64,000 nt of DNA from Ashinkailepas kermadecensis (GCA_034440615.1 JAOTOM010005147.1:186001-250000), one strand, 5' to 3'. Shown: positions 48,469-58,361, counted from the first letter of the stretch. A program made the numbers and translations. The notes: a model not told the origin generated them from the sequence alone.

Positions 48469-49559
48469 GTGAGTATCCACTGGCCAGAAAATTATGCGAT
48501 TTGGGTGTTGTTGCATAACCTTGGCAAGGCCTTGTGATACGGCGTTTGTGTAGTGCCGTCACCGACCTCGGCCTTGTGATATGACCTTTGCGTAGTACCG
48601 TCACAGCCCTAAAGACAATTATTTTTCTCAGTGTTTCAGTGTAGCAGTTGTTTGACTTTCTTCGTGTTTGCCTTCTCTTTGCTGGGTAGCATCTCAATTT
48701 CCGCACATGAAACAGAGCGTGCAACATATGGCGTTCTTTGAGTTGGAAATATGCTGTTTAGCTGGGACATGTTTTCAAGGAAGAACGCCTATGCACTCAG
48801 CTGGATATTCATCTAATCTGGTAGCTTTCAGAGGTATTTACCAACTTCTCTAGTCTTGGTATCTTTTGCTTCTTTTCTTCAAAACATGCACCATCTACAA
48901 AGTACAAAGTAGAGTCACTCATCTAACCATAATAGCAGATAACTTATATATATTTCTTAATTCCCAAATTTGTTCTCAAGTACTTGCAGATACACATTTC
49001 ACAAACAACAACCAGTTATGTGTACACTCCACCATTTGTTCGAAGCTCAGTAAAGATTCAAAAGAACTTAGTACAACTTACGGCGATATCAGCGGAATAT
49101 GACCGAAGGCATGGTCGATGCACTTACTTTTTGGATGGGATATGGAAGATTTCCTTAGTTGGAAAATATTTTTCCGGCATATTATTACGAGCGAGGATGA
49201 AGCCCGAGTGAGGCTACTCCCGGGTATGAGGTACGAATGTCCGTTTATGAGGAACAACCCGACCTGGCCCGACCCGGCTGTCAGGCTTTCGAGACCTTAA
49301 TCACCTTTTTTTAAGCCTGTTCAGTCATAATTATTTCACCTTGTCTTTTAATTTTAATCCTTAACAGCTTGCACCATGATACTGCCCGAGATGCAAGAAT
49401 GTGTTTGCTGCGAGAACATGTTGTATGATCTTAGTCGGTGGCGGTCCAGTCGGCTTTGACTTGGACTTTAGGGTGGCCAGCCAGGCCCCGGCTACGCGCT
49501 ACGTCATGGCATCACGTGGCCTACTCGCCCGACACCGGGCGGTATCGGTTCCAGCTCGT

Positions 49560-49935
49560 CCGTGGCGTTGGACGACTGCGTGGAGCATAGGCTGAACGGG
49601 ATGGTTGCAAATCACAGGTGACAGACACAGCCTGGCACCCGTGCTAATTCGACAACTCGACATCATAGCTGTATTTGAGCCTGAAATACGTACACCATGT
49701 TCAGCGGGGACGAGTGGTCTAGGGGTAAGATGCTCGTCTCGCAATCGAAAGGTTGTGGGTTCGAGTCTCACCTGTCGCTACTCTTCGCCCGCGACCAATC
49801 GGCGTGAGAGACTGGCGACGCTACATGACTCAACGGTCGACGTGTCGTAAAACCAATAACCAACCATGTTCAGTAAATGATCCAGATTTCAGTAATATTT
49901 CGGCCAATTTCGGTCGAAGGGGATTTTTTGTATGC
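49560..49935 (+). repeat. Dispersed repeat, copy A (interrupted by SINE copy 2)
   Basis: 49565-49700 and 49863-49935 together match the reverse complement of 50885-51105. Examples are CTAATTCGACAACTCGACAT, GAAATACGTACACCATGT and GGCCAATTTCGGT, each with scattered substitutions. The element is not classified. It may be a fragment of a retroelement, but no protein domain can be read. Confidence 0.8.
49705..49862 (+). mobile_element. tRNA-derived SINE, copy 2, with 11-bp target-site duplication
   Basis: Same element and same 158-bp length as copy 1: tRNA-like head with B box GGTTCGAGTCTC, hairpin (CCAATC 49795-49800 / GACTGG 49810-49815), tail TCGTAAAACCAATAACCA. It is flanked by the perfect direct repeat ACCATGTTCAG at 49694-49704 and 49863-49873. 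The paralogous repeat at 50885-51105 lacks the SINE and keeps a single version of this site. Confidence 0.94.
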
Positions 49936-50602
49936 ACATATACCAGAACTGAAGCCACTACTTCCGCAATCGGGTTGTCCAGATCAGCGTTACTTATTTA
50001 CGAGAATATGCGAACATTTATGAAATAAGACGGGTCGGAAACCCCCAGGGCATTACTGAATGCAAGTTCTAGAACAAAAGTATCATGATAATCCCTTCTT
50101 GCACGCTACCACCCAACCGGCCGATGACCCACGCGACCAGGGAGTCGTGTGGCGACTGGTCAATATCACTCCGTTGACCACGTCACAAACTCAAACTCAA
50201 ACTCATTTATTCGGCAGAGGTCCAATTCACATGGTTAGTAAAACGGTTTTTCACAATGCCACGTCGAATACTAAAAGCGATAAAATGGAAAGTAGGTGTA
50301 CGATCAATTAAAAATAAAAACACACCATACAAACATACACACATAAACAGCAACAGCCTCGCCGCACCAGAGTTGACCGTCACGCCACACCATCCCCTGT
50401 TGCCAAAATCCCCGCCTTCAATTTCACCTTGAATTGGGGAATTCCGGGAGCGAGTCCCGTCTCATTAAGTGTCAGGACAGCCCGGTAACACAGCCTCCGG
50501 CGACCCGACTCCGTCCTTATTTGGTGGAGGGTTAGATGGTCGGCGCGTCGGGTCTCGCGCCCGTGCAATTCTCGGCCCCGGAGACCAAGGTCGGCCCCGG
50601 GG

Positions 50603-50643
50603 AAGAAGGTCCCCGGGGACCTTCTTGCACAATGTGCAAGAAG
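50603..50643. repeat. Two overlapping perfect palindromes
   Basis: 50603-50626 is a perfect 24-bp palindrome with half-site AAGAAGGTCCCC. 50621-50643 is an 11-bp-arm palindrome (CTTCTTGCACA / TGTGCAAGAAG, 1-nt centre) that shares CTTCTT with the first. Such a site could form cruciform or hairpin structures. Its function is unknown. Confidence 0.9.
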
Positions 50644-50884
50644 GGCTTATGTATCCTCCCCGGACTCAAGTCCAGAATGTCCCTGTACCTCCAGCTCCGC
50701 AATAAGTTGCGTGTATTTGCGGGCTGCCAAGGAACGGCAGTTGTGCACAGGTTTCGTGTGACGAGGAGCCCTGTCATGTTCCTGCAACACAGAAGCTGCA
50801 ACACAGAAGCTGCATAGTGCGCGTGTTGCCCTCGTCTGTCCAGGGCCGCCCCCCCCTAATGGCGCCTTGTCCTGGTGACAAAGC

Positions 50885-51105
50885 GGGCAAAAAACACTCC
50901 ACTTCAACCGAAATTGGCCGCAATATTACTGAAATAGGCATCATCTGCTGGACATGGTGTACGTATTTCGGGTTCCAGTACAGCTATGATGTCGAGTTGT
51001 CGAATTAGTACGGGCGCCAGGCTCTGGCGCAGTCACCTGTGTCCTGCAACCATCCCGCTCAGTTTATGCCCCATGCAATCGTCCAACGCATCATCTATGT
51101 TTCCC
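50885..51105 (-). repeat. Dispersed repeat, copy B (inverted relative to copy A, no SINE)
   Basis: The reverse complement aligns with 49560-49935 on both sides of SINE copy 2. The sequence ACATGGTGTACGTATTTC here corresponds to the pre-insertion form of the SINE target. The two copies are about 1 kb apart and in opposite orientation. Confidence 0.8.
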
Positions 51106-51560
51106 TGGATGAATAAGCGTTCCAAGGATAAAACCCGGTCTCCCTATCACGCCTCACCTTCAGATGCCCTTGTTTATCTTCGGAGCTAGACATTCCCAAG
51201 GGAGCCGACCCGGCTGATAATCCCCGAGGGAGTCGCCCCGGCTGATAATCCCCGAGGGAGACGTTCCGGCTGATAATCCCCGGGGCTGAAACGCAAATAT
51301 GTTACGGTGCACGAACACCAGCTGCCGTGGTCGGGGCGTCCTCTAAATGAGCGCTAATAACGAGCCACTGTGGGTGCCATTATCAGTGTCCATCAGTCTC
51401 ATGGCTCTCATCGGGCCAAGACGGTGACATTTCATTGCTTCTCCGAAGGGCAGGTGCTTGGTTGGCGTCCGCATTAGTTAGGTGTGAGCTGGACTGGCAG
51501 TGGTTGGTGTGTAACGTCTGACGATCGGTGCCATCACCATCACCTCTTCTTCTCCGTCAG

Positions 51561-51706
51561 GACATGCTGGACCTAGTGCGGGAGGTTAGCAAGAAGATGG
51601 GCGACATATCTGGTCTGTGTGACCTTCTTGTCAGCGACTGGGACGGATTCCCCGAAGTGCGCGAGGTCAAGTCGGTGACCCAGGGCGGCAGTCATCTTCA
51701 AGAGAG
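51561..51706 (+). CDS. Msp300: Nesprin exon: helical segment (48 aa + 2 nt)
   Basis: Acceptor TCTCCGTCAG|GACATG, donor AAGAGAG|GTCGGT. 146 nt, ending with AG of an Arg codon completed by G at 52282. The product runs DMLDLVREVSKKMGD to GSHLQE. The donor (GTCGGT) is weaker than the others but is the GT that restores the frame to the next exon. The Trp in SDWDGF and the helical character fit a spectrin repeat. Confidence 0.8.
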
Positions 51707-52281
51707 GTCGGTGCATCCGACCTCCTCCACTTTGCTCTCACAATGTCCCCTAGTACGCTTGGATAGGCTGATCATCCAATAGACAGACACGGTGTCCGGT
51801 TACGTTGCTTCGTGAGTGCGCGGGCCACTGCTGTTGTTCGCTCGCATACTTAGGGGTGAGCCTGGTGAGCATGGTAAGCGCATCATGTACTGACTGATTG
51901 GCAGCGCTCTCAGCTGCGCTGTTGTATTGGACTGCGACACACCACCGGGCCAGAGCATGTCCTCATGCTGAGGTGCAATGCAGACATCACTGCACTACGT
52001 TGCATGCTGCCACGCTGTTAGGACTGCCCGTGTCGCTCCATGCGACACGGGCCTTTGCACCATTGGCACGGACCAGTGCTATACAACTGTCGTGTCACAG
52101 TCCAGTGTCACATTACTGGTCCGTGCCACGGACTAGTGCCACACTACTTCGCCGTGCCATGGCCCAGTGCCACACCACTGTGCCGTGCCACGGACCAGTG
52201 CCACACTACTGCGCCGTGCCACGTCACCTGCCGTTGTGGTGGCGCGCCGCCGCTGACACGACTCCATGTCCGCTGTTGCAG
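51707..52281 (+). other. Intron 10 with a degenerate GTGCCAC repeat
   Basis: GT to AG (CCGCTGTTGCAG). 52060-52220 has four or five copies of a roughly 33-bp phrase CCGTGCCACGGACCAGTGCC plus ACACTACTG. No exon is seen. Confidence 0.75.
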
Positions 52282-52834
52282 GTGGCGCGACATCTGCGAG
52301 TCGTCCGCCGGCCGCAAGCAGCTGGCGTCGGACGCCTGGTCGGCGGTGAGCCAGCTGAGCCGACAGCTGCGCGAGCTGGAGGCGCGGCTGACGTCGGCTG
52401 ACGGCCGGCTGGCGGCCGTGACGTCAGCCGGCGTGACCGAGCAGCTGGTGCCGCGTCAGAGCGTGCGGCCGGCCGGGCAGGCGGCCGACGGCGCCGCCAC
52501 CGACCTGGAGCAGGCGGCGCCCGCCGCCCAGCTCACCCAGTCGCTGCTGATCGACGCGCTGCGCTGCGGCCGGCTGACGGCGTCCGGCCAGCTGACTGGG
52601 CGCGCTGTCGCGGCCGTCGGCGGCTGGGCGGCGCTGCGGGCGCGGGCTGCAGCGGTGGCCGGCCGGCTGCGCCAGCACGCGGCCGTGCAGAGCCACACGG
52701 ACGCCGACTGGCTGGAGCTGGAGACGGACGCCCAGCAACTGCTGCACACTGCCGACCAGCTGCTGCACACCGCCCAGCAGCCGCCGACCGGGTCCGATGG
52801 CGGCACGGCCAGCAGCGCAGCCAGCAAACTCACC
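52282..52834 (+). CDS. Msp300: Nesprin exon: about two spectrin repeats (184 aa)
   Basis: Acceptor GCTGTTGCAG|GTGGCG. The first G completes AGG (Arg), giving RWRDICESS across the junction, then 184 codons to donor CTCACC|GTGAGC, phase 0. Trp residues in RWRDICE, DAWSAVSQL, GGWAALRARAAAV and ADWLELETDAQQLL mark successive helix starts of spectrin repeats. Very GC-rich. The split-codon phase agrees exactly with the upstream exon. Confidence 0.88.
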
Positions 52835-53129
52835 GTGAGCAGGCTGATTTGGCCGGACTGGAGTGGTGTGTGGGGGGGGGCGACGGCAGAGGAATAACAG
52901 ATGAAGGAAAGTTGTAGAGAGGCCTGCAACTTGAAATTGTTTGTATCTCAGCTACAGGTGCAGCTACGATTTGGTATCAACTGACGTCACCGCGTACCCC
53001 GACGAATCTGAGCTGACCTCAGTTCGGCTGACGTCACCGCTTGTTAAGTCCCCACGGGCCATCCATTCAGTGAGCTCTGATGTGATGTGACGCGAGGTGA
53101 CCTGACCTGGCCCGACGTGACCCGTTCAG
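52835..53129 (+). other. Intron 11
   Basis: A 295-nt intron, GT to AG (CCCGTTCAG). Contains duplicated CTGACGTCACCGC phrases around 52980-53040. Confidence 0.75.
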
Positions 53130-53318
53130 GGGGTGGAGACCGGCTGGGACCTGCTGTGTCGTCGGACGGAGAGCATTCGCCGCGACACGGTCAGTCTGCT
53201 GGACACCACGTGCGCCGGCCAGGCGGACACGTACGACCTGCGGCCGCCTGCCGCCGTCCTCCAGCTGGACAGCGTGGTCGGCCAGCTGCACCAGCTGCTG
53301 CGTCCGGCTGACACTCAG
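53130..53318 (+). CDS. Msp300: Nesprin exon: helical segment (63 aa)
   Basis: Acceptor CCCGTTCAG|GGGGTG, donor ACTCAG|GTGAGG, 189 nt, phase 0 on both sides. The product runs GVETGWDLLCRRTES to LLRPADTQ. TGWDLLCRR is a classic spectrin helix A start, followed by a long amphipathic helix. Confidence 0.86.
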
Positions 53319-53568
53319 GTGAGGCAGCTGGGCCGACCTGGACAGCTGGGCTGGCCCGGGAGTCGGGCGAGATAGCTCGGCTGACCCGGGAGTCGGGTGA
53401 GATAGCTGGGCTGACCCGGGAGTCGGGCGAGACATCTGGGCTGAACCTTGAGTCAGATGGCAAATGACGTTGTGTGATGCATCTGTCACTCACTTGACCC
53501 GACTGCCTTTGCCATGACGTAACCTCACTTCTGACCTGACCTGACCTGACCGGGTGCGGTGTGCACAG
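53319..53568 (+). other. Intron 12 with a 30-bp minisatellite
   Basis: GT to AG (GGTGTGCACAG). 53345-53450 holds about four 30-bp units CTGACCCGGGAGTCGGGCGA plus GATAGCTGGG. CTGACC repeats lie near 53532-53550. Confidence 0.8.
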
Positions 53569-53964
53569 TTGCAGGACGCGTCTGTGGCGCAGCTGGCCGC
53601 CGCCGTGGCCGAGGCCGAGGACGGACTGGCGCGCCTGGAGACGCTGCTGGCCGCCGAGGCGCCGTCGCTCACCGACCTGGCGCAGACGCTGGGCGCCTGC
53701 GCCAGCGCCGCCGACCTGGTGGGCTCGCTGGCGCACCAGCGCGCCGGCGTCCCCGAGGAGCCGGTGCGCGCCGTGCGGGCCCGGTACGACACGCTGCGCG
53801 CCGCCGCACACGAGCGACTCGACGACAACGAGCGCGCGCCGATGCAGTGGGAGCTGGACCGCTGGCGGCTGCAGCAGTGGCTCCAGCACACCACGAACAA
53901 GCTGGACGCCATGCCGCCCGCCGACCGACTGCGCACGGATGACGTCCAGCTGAGGCGTTTCAAG
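53569..53964 (+). CDS. Msp300: Nesprin exon: last full spectrin repeat (132 aa)
   Basis: Acceptor GTGTGCACAG|TTGCAG; an in-frame alternative acceptor lies 6 nt downstream at GTTGCAG|GAC. Donor TTCAAG|GTGGGT. 396 nt, phase 0. The product runs LQDASVAQLAAAVAE to DVQLRRFK. It has three predicted helices, with MQWELDRWRLQQWLQHT near the end carrying three Trp. It resembles the C-terminal spectrin repeats that precede KASH in nesprins. Confidence 0.88.
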
Positions 53965-54384
53965 GTGGGTCGCCGCCCCCTCCCCCATCTCCCACCCCTC
54001 CCAGTGGGCGTGTCGGTCCCGCGCCGTTGGTGCTGCTAAGTATGTCGATGACCACACCACACTGAGCCACACCATATCCAGATGATGTGATCAACAAAGG
54101 CACCCATAGAATGGGAGCTATTGTCCTATGGGTGAATATCTGAGCATCGGTCACCATTTCGACTGGATGTGTGCCCGGTAGGTGGCTGCCCGCTCCCACT
54201 CACTGTGCGTGCATGTGCTTCTGTTACTGTCGGCGGATGCCTGGCCCCTATGCAGTACCTGGATACATGCTGTATGTGTGCGTATGTAGCCTGCCCTATT
54301 CTGTGGGTGTACTGACCCTGTCCCATACTGTGGGTATACGCCTGACCCCTGCTGTGTACGTCTGACCCGTGCCCGACCCGGCAG
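53965..54384 (+). other. Intron 13
   Basis: A 420-nt intron, GT (GTGGGT) to AG (CGACCCGGCAG). Loose CCTGACCCTGT-type direct repeats occur at 54300-54380. Otherwise unique. Confidence 0.75.
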
Positions 54385-54588
54385 CGACTCTGTGTGGAGC
54401 TGGACGCGCACACGGAGCTGATGACGGCCGTCTGCTCGGCCGGCCGTCAGCTGCCGAGGGCGGCCGCCACCGACGGCACGCCCGTCCACCGCCGGCTGGC
54501 CGAGCTGGAGGTCACCTGGGAGGCGGTGTGTGGCCGTCTGGTGAGGCTGCAGGCGCAGCTGCTGTCGCTGCCGCCCGACCAGCCGCCG
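54385..54588 (+). CDS. Msp300: Nesprin exon: final helical segment before KASH (68 aa)
   Basis: Acceptor CCCGGCAG|CGACTC, donor CCGCCG|GTAGGT, 204 nt, phase 0 on both sides. The product runs RLCVELDAHTELMT to LPPDQPP. It is helical with Trp in VTWEAVCGRL. The donor lies at the very edge of a 64-bp tandem array. Confidence 0.86.
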
Positions 54589-54592
54589 GTAG

Positions 54593-54910
54593 GTGTACGT
54601 GGGCGGGCGCTGCACAATCACCGCGTACAGTCGCTGAGATACGCGCCCGCTGTTGGGTGTACGTGGGCGGGCGCTGCACAACCGCCGCATACAGTCGCTT
54701 AGACACACGCCGGCTGTTGGGAGTACGTGGGCGGGCGCTGCACAACCACCGCGTACAGTCGCTAAGACACACGCCGGCTGTTGGGAGTACGTGGGCGGGC
54801 GCTGCACAACCACCGCGTACAGTCGCTAAGACACACGCCGGCTGTTGGGAGTACGTGGGCGGGCGCTGCATTCCCATCGCACACGGTCGCTGAGACACAC
54901 GCCGGCTCTC
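54593..54910 (+). repeat. 64-bp minisatellite, 5 copies, starting at a splice donor
   Basis: Unit GTACGTGGGCGGGCGCTGCA, then CAACCACCGCGTACAGTCGC, then TAAGACACACGCCGGCTGTTGGGA. The first copy begins a few bases after the donor GTAGGT of the preceding exon. The last copy is diverged (ATTCCCATCGCACACGG). Confidence 0.92.
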
Positions 54911-54934
54911 GGCAGCTGCACAGTAGCTCCCATC

Positions 54935-56640
54935 CATGGCTGGTGTACACCTCGGTCACCACAGCCACTATGGCTGGTGCATACCACGGTCCACCACGGC
55001 TGGTGCATACCACGGCCACCACGGCCCACCATGGCTGGTGTATACCACGGCCACTATGGCTGGTGCATACCACGGCCACCATGGCTGGTGCATACCACGG
55101 CCACCATGGCTGGTGTACACTTCGGTCACCACGGCCACTATGGCTGGTGTACACCACGGCCCACCATGGCTGGTGCACACCACGGCCACTATGGCTGGTG
55201 CATACCACGGCCACCATGGCTGGTGTATACCACGGCCCACCATGGTTGGTGCATACCACGGCCACCATAGCTTGTGTATACCACGGCCCACCATGGCTGG
55301 TGCATACCACGGCCACTGTGGCTGGTGTACACCACGGCCCACCGTGGCTGGTGCACACCACGGCCACTATGGCTGGTGCATACCACGGTCCACCACGGCT
55401 GGTGCATACCACGGCCACCACGGCCAACTATGGCTGGTGCATACCACGGTCCACCACGGCTGGTGCATACCACGGCCACCACGGCCAACTATGGCTGGTG
55501 TATACCACGGCCCACTATGGCTGGTGCATACCACGGTCCACCACGGCTGGTGCATACCACGGCCACCACGGCCAACTATGGCTGGTGCATACCACGGTCC
55601 ACCACGGCTGGTGCATACCACGGCCACCACGGCCAACTATGGCTGGTGCATACCACGGTCCACCACGGCTGGTGCATACCACGGCCACCACGGCCAACTA
55701 TGGCTGGTGCATACCACGGTCCACCACGGCTGGTGCATACCACGGCCACCACGGTCCACGATGACTGGTGTATACCACGGCCCACCACGGCTGGTGCATA
55801 CCACGGCCACCACGGCCCACTATGGCTGGTGTATACCACGGCCCACCATGGCTGGTGCATACCACGGCCACCACGACCACTGTGGCTGGTGTATACCACG
55901 GCCCACCATGGCTGGTGCATACCACGGCCACCACGGCCACTGTAGCTGGTGTATACCACGGCCCACCACGGCTGGTGCATACCACGGCCACCACGGCCAA
56001 CTATGGCTGGTGCATACCACGGTCCACCACGGCTGGTGCATACCACGGCCACCACGGCCAACTATGGCTGGTGCATACCACGGTCCACCACGGCCAACTA
56101 TGGCTGGTGCATACCACGGTCCACCACGGCTGGTGCATACCACGGCCACCACGGCCCACTATGGCTGGTGTATACCACGGCCCACTATGGCTGGTGCATA
56201 CCACGGCCACCACGGCCAACTATGGCTGGTGCATACCACGGTCCACCACGGCTGGTGCATACCACGGCCACCACGGCCAACTATGGCTGGTGTATACCAC
56301 GGCCCACCATGGCTGGTGCATACCACGGCCACCACGGCCACTGTGGCTGGTGTACACCACGGCCCACCATGGCTGGTGCACACCACGGCCACTATGGCTG
56401 GTGTATACCACGGCCCACCATGACTGGTGTACACCACGGCCCACTATGGCTGGTGTATACCACGGCCCACCATGGCTGGTGCACACCACGGCCACCACGG
56501 CCCACCATGACTGGTGTACACCACGGCCCACCATGGCTGGTGCACACCACGGCCACTATGGCTGGTGCATACCACGGCCACCATGGCTGGTGTATACCAC
56601 GGCCCACCATGGCTGGTGCACACCACGGCCACCACGGCTA
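54935..56640 (+). repeat. 30/61-bp satellite (ATGGCTGGTGCATACCACGG), 1.7 kb
   Basis: The basic unit is about 30 bp, CATGGCTGGTGCATACCACG plus GCCCACC. In the centre (55380-56280) a 61-bp higher-order unit adds GCCACCACGGCCAACT and is repeated almost perfectly. Both strands and all frames are open (YHGPPWLVHTTA-like peptides), which is an artefact. Confidence 0.94.
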
Positions 56641-57004
56641 GATGTGGACAGCTTCAGCGCGCACAGCAGTCCTTACCATCTGAATGGTATTCATGTACGA
56701 AGTTGGTTATCATCGCATCATGCTGTAATGCATGCGTTATCGGGCAGTGCGTGCCCGGTCAGCTTTGTTTTTGTTATATGGTGGTGGCTACGTTGTTTGC
56801 TCACTTTGGTCTATTTGCGCGCCGTTGGAACTAAATACAACACGGGTTTTTAGATGTTCCGACCGAACGGACGTGGGTGTACGGACGAGAGAGTTGACCG
56901 GGACATACTTGTTGGACGACACGCAAGCTTCGCTCATAATAACGCAAGGCCGGGCATCAGGAACTTTTTTGTGACCGGTGTGACGCCTCAAGTTTCATCT
57001 AGTG

Positions 57005-57365
57005 TGATTTCTCGTGAGCTGATGTGATGTATCGCGTGACACCTGACGTGACAGCTGATGTAATGTCTGGTGTGACAGCTGATGTGATGTATCATGTGAC
57101 ACCTGACGTGACAGCGGATGTAGTGTCTCGTGGGACATCCGACATGACAGCTGATGTAATATCTCGTATGACACCTGACGTGACAACTGATGTAGTGTCT
57201 CGTGTGACAGCGGATGTAGTGTATCATGTGACAGCTCGTGTGATGTATCGTGTGACAGCTGGTGTGATGTATCGTGTGACACCCGACATGACAGCTGACG
57301 TAATGTGTCGTGTGACACCTGACGTGATACGTGACGTGACAGCCGATGTGACGTCTCGCTGACGT
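57005..57365 (+). repeat. Degenerate 18/36-bp GTGACAGCTGATGT repeat
   Basis: Units of the form GTGACAGCTGATGTGATGTA plus TCGTGTGACACCTGAC, variable. Ends 20 nt before the acceptor of the KASH exon. Confidence 0.88.
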
Positions 57366-57385
57366 GACGCCGGCTGCCGTTTCAG

Positions 57386-57613
57386 ACGGACGACGTGGTG
57401 GGCCGGGGCCCGGGCCTGCTGGCCCGCACGGCCAGGCTGATGTGGCGAGTGGCGCGCGTGGCGCTGCCGCTGCAGGCGCTGCTGCTGCTGGGACTGGCCG
57501 TCATGTCGCTCTACCCCGCCTGCGACAACGCTGCCGACTGCAGCTCGACCAACAACATGGCCTCCAGCATGCACACCATGCTCAACTACCCGGACGGCGG
57601 GCCGCCCTTGTAA
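57386..57613 (+). CDS. Msp300: Terminal nesprin exon: KASH domain (75 aa, stop TAA)
   Basis: Acceptor CTGCCGTTTCAG|ACGGAC, phase 0, stop TAA at 57611-57613. Residues 1-24 are basic (LLARTARLMWRVAR). Residues 25-43 (VALPLQALLLLGLAVMSLY) form a single transmembrane helix. Residues 44-75 are the lumenal tail PACDNAADCSSTNNMA...HTMLNYPDGGPPL. In KASH proteins the last four residues insert into a SUN-domain pocket, and a Cys at -23 makes a disulfide with SUN. Here Cys52 is exactly 23 residues before Leu75. The tail ends GPPL rather than the usual PPPX. This exon places the protein in the outer nuclear membrane and identifies the gene as a nesprin. Klarsicht-type KASH proteins are the alternative, but the long spectrin array favours nesprin/MSP-300. 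Confidence 0.93.
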   Translation, partial: TDDVVGRGPGLLARTARLMWRVARVALPLQALLLLGLAVMSLYPACDNAADCSSTNNMASSMHTMLNYPDGGPPL

Positions 57614-58361
57614 GCCGCGGCGGCCGTGGAACCACGACGGAGACGACATCCTTAGGAAGGCTTTGGAAGCGAAGCCATTCCGCATGGCCCAGTAAAGGTG
57701 ATGCCAGGAGAGTGTATCCGCCGGCGGACAAATGCGACGGGGCGACATGCCAATTGCGCGCTCTTGATTTTCGCTTCGCTTTGGCACACGCTGCTAGCGC
57801 GTGTGCCGTACACTATATGTTACTCGCCAGCTTGAGCCGCGCCGCCGCCCCGGATCGGCTGCCTTCTGGTGCCGTGTGCGGGTCGGGCCGGCGCGCTGGC
57901 ATCCGCTCATCTATCGGTGTTGGCCTGAGGTAGGAGATCGCGCGCGCTGTGACGTTCCGTGTGGCCGGCGCCGCTGCCGGAGCAGGCGGCCTTGCGGCGG
58001 AGCAATGTCGGTGGCTGTGTGGGTGGCTGTGTGCTCGGACTGTGGTCGGGGGGTCGGGCGGCCGGCGCTGGGCGGGTCGCGGCTCGCCTGCTGCCCGCCC
58101 CGGTGGCGAGACAGCTCGGCGGCCGCCCGGCCGCCTGGGACCAGCGCTGGTGTTCTGTCGCATATTTTCGCAGATATATGTTTGTAGGACACGTGTGCGA
58201 ATGTGTTTCGCGGTGATAAACGGCGTTCTCAGTCGGCCTCACTGGAAACTGCGTTGTTGCTTCTACGAGCAACAATGGTTTTGCGTGAAGCAAGAAGTTT
58301 TTTTTGTCGGGGCATTGGTGTCTAGCTGAAGCAGAGACGGTTTGGGCGCTGCATGACCAAT

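Larger units (their letters stand above)
48469..51560 (+). other. Intron 9 (3.1 kb) with dispersed repeats and a SINE
   Basis: GT (GTGAGT) to AG (CTTCTCCGTCAG). 48530-49350 is AT-rich unique DNA. 49560-51090 holds an inverted pair of a dispersed repeat, with SINE copy 2 inside the left copy. 50603-50643 is a double palindrome. 51195-51290 is a 3-copy, roughly 30-bp tandem (CCCGAGGGAG...GGCTGATAATCCC). No exon is recognised inside. Confidence 0.75.
54589..57385 (+). other. Intron 14, almost wholly satellite
   Basis: GT (GTAGGT) to AG (GCCGTTTCAG). Three successive arrays fill it: 64-bp (54593-54910), 30/61-bp (54935-56640) and GTGACAG-type (57005-57365), with unique DNA at 56641-57004. No exon is recognised between them, although an extra phase-0 linker exon cannot be excluded. 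Confidence 0.8.

Noticed and set aside
50380..50907. Degenerate retroelement protein (minus-strand frames in intron 9)
   Set aside because: No reverse transcriptase or endonuclease motif can be read in the short frames. Kept only as unclassified dispersed repeats.
54762..56853. Numerous HTTA/YHGPP/WLVHTT and minus-strand VVCTSHGG frames
   Set aside because: All lie in the 30/61-bp intronic satellite and are open on both strands by composition.
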